Positions 1-5,285 of a stretch of 10,895 nucleotides of DNA are shown piece by piece (position 1 is the first letter of the stretch; the number at the start of each line of letters is the position of its first letter). Below the pieces are notes generated by a model that worked only from the letters and a program-made list of their open reading frames with translations, was not told the DNA's origin and did no database searches. The translations under genes and the position numbers were made by a program. This stretch comes from an uncultured Verrucomicrobia subdivision 3 bacterium (GTDB lineage Bacteria; Verrucomicrobiota; Verrucomicrobiae; Limisphaerales; UBA11358): contig CAINDH010000055.1 of assembly GCA_903847285.1 (NCBI GenBank), positions 1-10,895 of the forward strand, given 5' to 3'.

Positions 1-85
1 CGATGTCCATCGTAGCCATGGCGAGACCGGCACCGATCACGAGACAGGCGATGCTGCCGTCGAGCATGATGTAGTTGAGCGCAAA
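1..85 (-). pseudogene. sucC: sucC continuation beyond an in-frame TAG stop (runs off window)
   Basis: Reading on past the TAG at 86-88 in the same frame gives FALNYIMLDGSIACLVIGAG and then LAMATMDI up to the window edge. This matches the SucC segment that normally reads roughly K-F-x-LNYIxLDGxIxCxVNGAGLAMxTMDI, so the gene originally continued here and the stop is an interruption, not a natural end. Two more residues look wrong: the Asn of the VNGAG motif (substrate-binding Asn264 in E. coli SucC) is Ile (codon at 35-37), and a position often Lys is Met (codon at 65-67). Either the gene is decaying or the sequence is faulty near a contig end. The remainder of the gene, and sucD if the usual sucCD order holds, would lie to the left, outside the window. 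Confidence 0.8.
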
Positions 86-868
86 CTAGCTGGCATCGAT
101 TTCCAGCGGCGCTTCTTCATTCAAGTCGCGCATCTCCAGGATGTTCTTGTGGCGATAGAGCGCGTTGTCGTCGAGCGAAATTTTCGCGTCGAGCGCCATG
201 ACGGTTTCTTTGCCATCGGCGAGTTCAACCACGGCGAGCGGATTGAGTTCCACCATCGCGGCGTCACATTCCCACCAGGTGTTATAGACACCGGTGATGA
301 GTTTCACGCCCGCGTTGAACAAATCGCCTTTGAGTCCGAGCGCAGCCGAAATCTTCCGCGCCTGATACGGCATGATACCGACGGCGGGATCGATGGTTTC
401 CTTGCAAATCTTTTCCGGATGTTTCTCGGCGACTTCCTCGATGTCCATGCCGCCTTCGGTGCTAGCCATGATGAGCGGGCGGGAGGTTTCGCGGTTCAGG
501 AGAACGGCGAGATAAAATTCTTTTTTGATCTTCGCGCCAGCGGCGAGCAGCAGTGTCTGCACTTGGCGACCTTCGGCACCGGTTTGCTTGGTGACGAGCG
601 TCTGGCCAAACATCTTGCCAGCAACATCCACGGCTTCATCTACGGACGAAGTGACTTTCACGCCGCCTTGGAAGCCGCTCTTGAAAGTGCCTTTGCCGCG
701 TCCGCCCGCATGGATCTGCGATTTGACGACGACTTTGGTGCTGCCGGCAGCAATAATTTTTTCCGCCGCCGGACGCACTTCGGCGAGCGACTTGGCGGGG
801 ATTTCAAACGGGACGTTGACGCCGTATTGGGCGAGCAACTGCTTGGCTTGGTATTCGTGGATGTTCAT
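86..868 (-). CDS. sucC: Succinate-CoA ligase (ADP-forming) beta subunit, truncated by internal stop
   Basis: The beta subunit of succinyl-CoA synthetase works with SucD in the cytoplasm, interconverting succinyl-CoA and succinate with ATP or GTP formation in the TCA cycle. The N-terminus MNIHEYQAKQLLAQYGV is the classic SucC start and fixes the ATG at 866-868. The ATP-grasp domain follows, with VVVKSQIHAGGRGKG (residues 46-60), EGGMDIEEVAEKHPEKI, and the two Mg-binding segments MVELNPL (N209) and ALDAKISLDDNAL (D227). The end of the ORF, NEEAPLEIDAS, falls exactly where the family reads EExxxEIxASK and then enters the C-terminal CoA-ligase domain. The product is 260 residues against about 390 normally, so it would lack the domain that contacts SucD and CoA. 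The nucleotide domain is otherwise intact, which suggests either very recent inactivation or a sequence error. No Shine-Dalgarno sequence is evident. Confidence 0.93.
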   Translation of the reverse strand: MNIHEYQAKQLLAQYGVNVPFEIPAKSLAEVRPAAEKIIAAGSTKVVVKSQIHAGGRGKGTFKSGFQGGVKVTSSVDEAVDVAGKMFGQTLVTKQTGAEGRQVQTLLLAAGAKIKKEFYLAVLLNRETSRPLIMASTEGGMDIEEVAEKHPEKICKETIDPAVGIMPYQARKISAALGLKGDLFNAGVKLITGVYNTWWECDAAMVELNPLAVVELADGKETVMALDAKISLDDNALYRHKNILEMRDLNEEAPLEIDAS

Positions 869-888
869 GGCGAAAAAATTGAGTTCAC

Positions 889-917
889 ATTAAAAAATGC
901 CGGGCGCGATAAATCAA
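889..917 (-). promoter_or_regulatory. Candidate sigma70-type promoter for sucC
   Basis: On the minus strand, TTGATT (912-917) and TTTAAT (889-894) are separated by exactly 17 bases, matching 4/6 and 5/6 of the sigma70 consensus. Transcription would start near 882, giving a leader of about 14 bases before the sucC ATG. This is a match by eye only. I saw no equally good promoter for the divergent gene at 1024 in the rest of the 869-1023 gap. Confidence 0.35.
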
Positions 918-1023
918 ACTTTTAAGTGCGCAATTGTTGGTGGTGGGCGGGTTACAGCCGACATGAAAACCCAATTGGCTTGCTTTCACCGATTCAGGCC
1001 GAGCATTTTAACCGCGCGACCAA

Positions 1024-2223
1024 ATGTCATCGCGCTCTAAAATCCTGCTCGTTGGCCTAGAAGTGCAATGGATCTCGCCGGCGCGATTGCCGCAGGCGTT
1101 GCAGGCGGTCGGGTTTGAGGTGGGCGTGGCGTGCCATGCGCGCGCATTTCTGGCGCACACAAAATTCCGCGACCATTTCTTCCGGTTGCCAGACAAGAAT
1201 AATGGCCGCGGCATTCTCGCCGCCCTCCAGACTATTTATTCCGCGTGGCCACCGGATCTGCTCCTGCCGATGGATGACTGGACCGCGCTTTTTTTGACAC
1301 ACGTCCACGAGCAATTGGCGGCGAGCGGGGGCGGCGGGTTGGCGGATTTGTTGAAACGATCCCTGGGCAATCCCGCTGGAACCCGCGAGGCTTTGAGCAA
1401 GCGTCGCACCGTGGAGATTGCGCGCGAACTGGGGGTGCGTGTGCCGGCCAGCCGCCCGGCTGATTCTCCGGCGGAAATTTTGACGTTCGGCCGCGAGCAT
1501 GGTTTCCCCGTGGTTTTGAAGGCATCTTATTCCAGCGGTGGCAAGGGCGTGGCCATTTGCCGGGGCGAAACGGAAATCTCCGCCGCGCTCGCCCGCCTGC
1601 GCTGGGAGCAAACGTTCACCGCGCGCCTGAAAATTTTTCGGGAACGGTTTCGCGGGCGTATGATGGAGTCGCACTGGCTGCCGTCTGACCGCACGCTCAC
1701 GGTGAACCAGTTCATCCCCGGACGCTGCGCGACGAGCCTCGCGGCAACGGTTGGCGGAAAGCTGCTTGCCGCGCTGACCGCCGAGGTCGAGCAGACGTAT
1801 CTGGATGCCAACGGCCCGTCCAGTGTCGTCCGCCTCGTGCGCAACGAGGAAATACGCCGCAGCTCGGAAACAATGCTTCGGCACTGGGGACTGACGGGGC
1901 TGATTGGTTTTGATTTCATCCTCGACGCGACGGGGAAGCCGTGGCTCATCGAGTGCAACCCGCGCTTGACGCCGCTGGGACACCTCGGTGCGCGCGCCGG
2001 CGAGGATTTGTGCGGCGCGCTGTGGCACGCGCTGACAGCCACGCCGCCGCCGCCGCCCAAACCGTTGCCAACGGGATTGCTCATCGCGCATTTTCCGCAG
2101 GAGATGTGGCGCGATCCGAACAGCGCGCATCTCACCCAGTCCTACCACGACGTGCCGGTGGATGACCCGGGGTTGTTGGCAGCACTAAAAAAACATCCGG
2201 CGCCGCGCCGCGAAATGGATTGA
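1024..2223 (+). CDS. ATP-grasp domain protein (carboxylate-amine ligase-like), substrate unknown
   Basis: A 399-residue cytoplasmic protein of the ATP-grasp superfamily, whose members use ATP to activate a carboxylate as acyl-phosphate and join it to a nucleophile, usually an amine. Residues 1-85 form a pre-ATP-grasp alpha/beta region (KILLVGLEVQW; LLPMDDWTALFL). The nucleotide-binding lysine and glycine-rich loop are in FPVVLKASYSSGGKGVAI (161-178). The metal- and ATP-binding end of the fold is IGFDFILD (294-301) with LIECNPRLTPLGHLG (308-322), where E310 and N312 are the expected Mg ligands. An SVVR segment (267-270) and the GFDFIL/ECNPR/HLG arrangement resemble a carbamoyl-phosphate-synthase-like ATP-grasp subgroup. 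A proline-rich stretch follows (PPPPPKPLP, about 341-349). The start gives a good N-terminal beta strand but has no Shine-Dalgarno sequence. The gene lies 18 bases upstream of a GNAT/FemAB-like gene, probably in one transcript. The fold is clear; the reaction is not. Confidence 0.82.
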   Translation: MSSRSKILLVGLEVQWISPARLPQALQAVGFEVGVACHARAFLAHTKFRDHFFRLPDKNNGRGILAALQTIYSAWPPDLLLPMDDWTALFLTHVHEQLAASGGGGLADLLKRSLGNPAGTREALSKRRTVEIARELGVRVPASRPADSPAEILTFGREHGFPVVLKASYSSGGKGVAICRGETEISAALARLRWEQTFTARLKIFRERFRGRMMESHWLPSDRTLTVNQFIPGRCATSLAATVGGKLLAALTAEVEQTYLDANGPSSVVRLVRNEEIRRSSETMLRHWGLTGLIGFDFILDATGKPWLIECNPRLTPLGHLGARAGEDLCGALWHALTATPPPPPKPLPTGLLIAHFPQEMWRDPNSAHLTQSYHDVPVDDPGLLAALKKHPAPRREMD

Positions 2224-2241
2224 ACCCCGTCGCCGCGCGAA

Positions 2242-3459
2242 ATGAAAAAACTGCATCGCTCCAACCCCGTCAACATCCTGTGGCTAAAAATCCACCGGAC
2301 GGTCGTGCCAGCCCTGCTCCGGTTCGGCCAGCCGCTGGTGATTGCACGGCGCTGGCTGCGCCCGCAAAAAATCCCGCTTTGCCGAGTGGAGCCGACAGCC
2401 AAGGATGACCAGCCGCCGCTCGCGATCCTGTGCAGCGGCGCGAGCGAGCACAAAAATTTTTTTCTTAACCGAGCCTTCGCCGGTTCCCGCCGGGAACTGA
2501 ATCTGGGTAAGGCAAAGTTGCGCGATATTTTCCGCTCCGGTTTTGCCGGCAATAAAAATTGTTCGCTCGTTGCCATCGAGACCAACCAGACGCACTTCCT
2601 TTGGCTCCAGCAGGAGGGTTGGTTTTTCATGCCCGTCTGGGTGCAGGGCGGCGTGCATCTACCGCTGGCGGAAGTCATCACCAAAAACGAGTCCGTAAAA
2701 AGTGACCAGCGCAAAATAAAACGCAACGGACTGGAGTATTTAATCACCCATGACAAAGCGCACTTCCATGATTTTTACCATGAGATGCACATCCCCTTCA
2801 TCCAGAAAACCCACGGAGATGAGGCGATGTTTGATTCCTATGCCGAAAAACGGGCGCAATGCGAAAACTATGACCTCTTGCTGGTGCACAAAAAAGACCG
2901 GCCCGACTACACCATCGCCGGAATGCTGATCGTCTACGAACCCGCCGGGCCGCGCTTGTGGTCGCTGGGCGTGCGTCAAGACGGTGAAGATTATGTCCGC
3001 CAAGGCATTCTCCCGGCGCTGTATTCTTTTTCGTTTGCCCACCTGTCCCAGCGACATTCTTGGGTAAGCCTCGGCAGTTCGCGCGCGTTTCTGCATGACG
3101 GCGTGCTAAATTTCAAACGTAAATTTTTGCTGGCCATCACCGCCGGAAGCTGGAACGGCTTTGCGCTGAAGATCACCGCGCTCACACCCGCCACCAAGAG
3201 TTTCCTACTTAAGAACCCATTCATCTTCCAGACCGAGAACGCTCTCCACGCGGCGGTCTTCACGGAAGAAAAAATTTCAGCCGAAACCATCCAACGGTGG
3301 CACAAGGAGTATTTCTACTCCGGCCTGAAGCACCTCGTCATCCATAGCTTTCGGGACGATGAAACTTTTTCCCCGGTTGCGCTGCCGCCCGCGCTGGCTG
3401 GCTGCGTGACGATCCGCCGCCTTGGTGAATGGTTCAAGGAACCGCGCCATTTGCCTTGA
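2242..3459 (+). CDS. Putative GNAT/FemAB-like acyltransferase
   Basis: A 405-residue protein I cannot assign to a named family with certainty. The N-terminal 50 residues are basic and amphipathic (RTVVPALLRFGQPLVIARRW) and could touch the membrane, but there is no clear signal peptide. From about residue 155 the pattern resembles FemAB/GNAT-fold transferases: a basic RKIKRNGLEY segment, a helix with FHDFYHEMHIPFIQKTHGD (about 175-193), the strands DLLLVHKK and YTIAGMLIVYEPAGPRLW (about 223-240), and a helical YVRQGILPALYSFSF with SRAFLHDGVLNFKRKF after it. Such proteins transfer acyl or aminoacyl groups, in some cases to peptidoglycan or polysaccharide. The gene sits between an ATP-grasp ligase-like gene (18 bases upstream) and an exported amidase (32 bases downstream), so a role in envelope amide chemistry is possible. 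That is inference from context. The ATG at 2242 is the first in frame after the upstream stop. Confidence 0.55.
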   Translation: MKKLHRSNPVNILWLKIHRTVVPALLRFGQPLVIARRWLRPQKIPLCRVEPTAKDDQPPLAILCSGASEHKNFFLNRAFAGSRRELNLGKAKLRDIFRSGFAGNKNCSLVAIETNQTHFLWLQQEGWFFMPVWVQGGVHLPLAEVITKNESVKSDQRKIKRNGLEYLITHDKAHFHDFYHEMHIPFIQKTHGDEAMFDSYAEKRAQCENYDLLLVHKKDRPDYTIAGMLIVYEPAGPRLWSLGVRQDGEDYVRQGILPALYSFSFAHLSQRHSWVSLGSSRAFLHDGVLNFKRKFLLAITAGSWNGFALKITALTPATKSFLLKNPFIFQTENALHAAVFTEEKISAETIQRWHKEYFYSGLKHLVIHSFRDDETFSPVALPPALAGCVTIRRLGEWFKEPRHLP

Positions 3460-3491
3460 ATGAAAACGCGGGCGCAGGCAACTTGCGCGCG

Positions 3492-4508
3492 ATGAAATTC
3501 TTGTCCGCCATGCTCGTCAGCCTCGCATTTTTTGCGGGCGCGGCGCGCGCGGAAACCATCAACGGTCGCAGCTATGTTTCGCTCGTCAGTTGGGCCAAGG
3601 CGAATGGCTTTACGGGTTGGTCGCGGAACAGCGGCACGGAATTCATCCTCACCAACAAAACTTCACGGCTGGTTTTCCAAAAAGATTCGGCCGACTGCAC
3701 GGTGAATGGCATCGGCCTACGCTTATCGTTTCCCGTGGCGAAGGGCGGTTACATTTCTCAGCTCGATGCCGACAAAGCGATCCGCCCACTCGTCTTCACG
3801 CAAAAACCGTCCGCGAAAAAAGCCACAACCATCTGTATCGACCCCGGTCACGGCGGGAAAGATGTGGGTTACCGCATCGGCCATTTTTGGAATGCCCACA
3901 ACGAAAAAACTTACACGCTCGCGCTCGCGCTGGAATTGAAACAGCAGTTACAGAAGGCTGGCTTCAACGTCATCCTCACGCGCGACAAAGATACCTACCC
4001 GCAACTCGCTGAGCGGGCGGAGACGGCAAACCGGCGCGGCGCGGATTTGTTTTTGATCCTGCACTTCAACTGCTTCACGGGCAATCCCTCCGCCGTGCAA
4101 GGGCCGGAAACGTATTGCATGACCCCAGTTGGCGCAGCGTCCTCGAATGATTCCGGTGGCGCAGGCGCGGGCAGCCGCGCCTACCCCGCAAACCGCGTTG
4201 AAGAAAAAAGCCTGCTGCTGGCGTATCAGGTGCAGCGGGCGTTGGTGAAAAATCTTGGCGCGACCGACCGCAGCGTGCGCCGGGCGCGTTACGAGGTGAT
4301 GCGACTGGCGGAAATGCCCACCGCTTACATCGAGGGCGGTTACATGTCGCACCCGACCGAAGGTCAAAAGATTTTCGACTCGAAATATCGACAACAGATG
4401 GCCGCGGCCATCGTTAAGGCGATTGCGAATTACAAAAAAATCACCGATCCAACTGCGCCGCCGCCGTCCGCCACTAAAAAAGCTACCGCGGCCACAATGC
4501 GGCGCTGA
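3492..4508 (+). CDS. Exported N-acetylmuramoyl-L-alanine amidase (Amidase_3)
   Basis: A zinc amidase that cleaves the bond between N-acetylmuramic acid and L-alanine in peptidoglycan, acting in the periplasm during cell separation or wall turnover. The start at 3492 is chosen because it begins a signal peptide directly, MKFLSAMLVSLAFFAGAARA, with cleavage after ARA; a longer in-frame start (GTG at 3429) would overlap the upstream gene and bury the signal. Residues 21-105 form a small N-terminal domain (INGRSYVSLVSWAKANGF) resembling copper-amine-oxidase-N/AMIN-type wall-binding modules. The catalytic domain spans about 112-316, with the zinc ligands H120 in IDPGHGGKD, E138 in HNEKTYTL and H191 in LILHFNCF, and the catalytic glutamate E281 in YIEGGYMSHP. 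A segment around 209-236 (TPVGAASSND...AYPANR) is longer than in AmiC and rich in Gly/Ser. The tail is Pro/Thr/Lys-rich. It is probably co-transcribed with the two genes upstream. Confidence 0.9.
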   Translation: MKFLSAMLVSLAFFAGAARAETINGRSYVSLVSWAKANGFTGWSRNSGTEFILTNKTSRLVFQKDSADCTVNGIGLRLSFPVAKGGYISQLDADKAIRPLVFTQKPSAKKATTICIDPGHGGKDVGYRIGHFWNAHNEKTYTLALALELKQQLQKAGFNVILTRDKDTYPQLAERAETANRRGADLFLILHFNCFTGNPSAVQGPETYCMTPVGAASSNDSGGAGAGSRAYPANRVEEKSLLLAYQVQRALVKNLGATDRSVRRARYEVMRLAEMPTAYIEGGYMSHPTEGQKIFDSKYRQQMAAAIVKAIANYKKITDPTAPPPSATKKATAATMRR

Positions 4509-4514
4509 TTTTTT

Positions 4515-4549
4515 CATTCTGCATTTTGCATTCTTCCTTCATCATTTGA
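4515..4549 (+). repeat. Degenerate heptanucleotide repeat array
   Basis: Five consecutive 7-base units fill the gap between the amidase stop and the adenosyltransferase ATG: CATTCTG, CATTTTG, CATTCTT, CCTTCAT, CATTTGA. The first three differ from one another by one or two bases; the last two are more diverged. The unit shares its ATTCTG core and strand with the array at 10855-10886. The array leaves no room for a recognisable Shine-Dalgarno site before the start at 4553. Confidence 0.7.
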
Positions 4550-4552
4550 ACA

Positions 4553-5077
4553 ATGAGTATTGCAACGAAGACCGGCGACAACGGCACCACAGGATTGATG
4601 TATGGCCACCGCGTGCCCAAGAACCATCCGCGCGTCGAGGCGTGCGGGACGTTGGACGAATTGAATTCCGCCATCGGCCTGGCCCGGGCGACGGCCACGG
4701 AAAAATTTGTGAGCGACAATCTGTTTTGGATCCAGAAATCGCTCGTGGATGTCATGGGAGAAGTCGGCGTGCTCACAGAAGATCTGCCGCGTTATGAAAA
4801 AGGCGGGTTCACGCTGATCGCGCCGGAGCTGACCGCCAAGCTGGACGCGATCGTGAAAGAAATCGAAGCGCAGAACGTGAGCTTTAAGCATTGGGCCACG
4901 CCGGGTGAAAATAAAAGTTCCGCGACGCTCGACGTGGCGCGTGTCACCTGCCGCCGTGCGGAGCGGCGCGTCTATGATTTGCAGACGGCAGGCGAATTGC
5001 AGAACCCCGAGATTTTAATTTTTCTGAATCGGCTTTCCGATCTGCTCTGGCTCTTCGCGCGCTGGACGGAGCGCTGA
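4553..5077 (+). CDS. pduO: PduO-type ATP:cob(I)alamin adenosyltransferase
   Basis: Transfers the 5'-deoxyadenosyl group of ATP to cob(I)alamin (or cob(I)yrinic acid a,c-diamide), giving adenosylcobalamin in the cytoplasm. All hallmark motifs of the PduO/MMAB family are present in its 174 residues. These are the N-terminal ATP-binding TKTGDNGTTG (5-14), HPRVEACGTLDELNSAIGLA (25-44), SSATLDVARVTCRRAERRV (122-140) with its conserved Arg-rich ATP/cobalamin site, and the C-terminal FLNRLSDLLWLFAR (157-170). The usual PGG before the Arg motif reads PGEN here, a mild deviation. The length is typical of stand-alone single-domain enzymes. No cobalamin-biosynthesis or B12-dependent gene lies alongside, so it probably serves salvage or a mutase or reductase elsewhere. 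I see no B12 riboswitch upstream. The start is fixed by homology; it follows a heptamer repeat directly. The symbol denotes the family, not membership of a pdu operon. Confidence 0.93.
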   Translation: MSIATKTGDNGTTGLMYGHRVPKNHPRVEACGTLDELNSAIGLARATATEKFVSDNLFWIQKSLVDVMGEVGVLTEDLPRYEKGGFTLIAPELTAKLDAIVKEIEAQNVSFKHWATPGENKSSATLDVARVTCRRAERRVYDLQTAGELQNPEILIFLNRLSDLLWLFARWTER

Positions 5078-5101
5078 GAGCACAGTTCCAACTTCCGCAC
5101 C

Positions 5102-5117
5102 ACACCGTCAGCGGTGT
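5102..5117 (+). terminator. Possible intrinsic terminator after the adenosyltransferase gene
   Basis: ACACCG (5102-5107) and CGGTGT (5112-5117) form a perfect 6-bp stem with a TCAG loop, 24 bases after the stop codon. A T-rich but interrupted tract (TCCTTAATTT) follows. The position fits the end of the plus-strand gene run; the short stem and broken T-tract keep confidence low. Confidence 0.35.
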
Positions 5118-5125
5118 TCCTTAAT

Positions 5126-5156
5126 TTCAAATGGAGGTGCACAATTCAAAGTGGAG
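5126..5156 (+). promoter_or_regulatory. Direct repeat upstream of the PATR gene (operator-like)
   Basis: TTCAAATGGAG (5126-5136) recurs as TTCAAAGTGGAG (5145-5156). The repeats are 19-20 bases apart, about two helical turns, and end 6 bases before a candidate -35 element at 5163. This geometry suits a dimeric activator or tandem regulator site. Function is inferred only from spacing and position. Confidence 0.25.
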
Positions 5157-5162
5157 CGGCTT

Positions 5163-5191
5163 TTGACGCGAGGTCACGCTAGCCGTAGTTT
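5163..5191 (+). promoter_or_regulatory. Weak candidate promoter for the PATR gene
   Basis: TTGACG (5163-5168; 5/6 match to the sigma70 -35 box) is followed after 17 bases by TAGTTT (5186-5191; 3/6 match to the -10 box). It would give a leader of roughly 88 bases before the ATG at 5286. The poor -10 box makes this tentative, though a weak -10 beside the direct repeat at 5126-5156 is compatible with activator dependence. Confidence 0.25.
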
Positions 5192-5212
5192 CAACTGTCA
5201 CCAGTTTTTGCG

Positions 5213-5234
5213 ATACACCCGCCCGTGTATTTTT
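5213..5234 (+). other. Hairpin followed by T-run in the PATR gene leader
   Basis: ATACAC (5213-5218) pairs perfectly with GTGTAT (5225-5230) around a CCGCCC loop, and the right arm runs into five consecutive Ts (5230-5234), 51 bases before the ATG at 5286. It resembles a small terminator or attenuator, but only two of the six pairs are G-C, so it is probably unstable. Confidence 0.25.
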
Positions 5235-5285
5235 GAAAGTATGGTGCTGACCCCATTTCACAACACAACCAAACCCACACACATT

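Noticed and set aside
149..925. Long plus-strand open frame opposite sucC
   Set aside because: It is antisense to a gene with unmistakable SucC motifs. Its product is low-complexity, with no domain, and its openness follows from codon use of the real gene.
931..978. CAATTG and CCAATTGG palindromes in the divergent intergenic region as an operator pair
   Set aside because: They are short, AT-centred palindromes with dissimilar flanks and about 40 bases apart; such matches are expected by chance.
1057..2148. 363-codon minus-strand open frame opposite the ATP-grasp gene
   Set aside because: The product is Arg/Gln-rich without any motif, while the plus strand encodes a clear ATP-grasp fold. This is a GC-driven shadow.
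3429..3491. GTG start for the amidase overlapping the upstream gene
   Set aside because: It adds 21 residues before a perfect signal peptide at 3492, and those residues show no export or domain pattern.
5131..5166. Small 11-codon upstream ORF (MEVHNSKWSGF) in the PATR gene leader
   Set aside because: It overlaps the direct repeat and candidate -35 box, so it would lie upstream of the likely transcription start. It has no supporting evidence beyond ATG and stop.
5151..5285. Upstream extension of the PATR protein start
   Set aside because: The extra 45 residues read as random sequence containing the only cysteines, and would hide an excellent signal peptide beginning at 5286.
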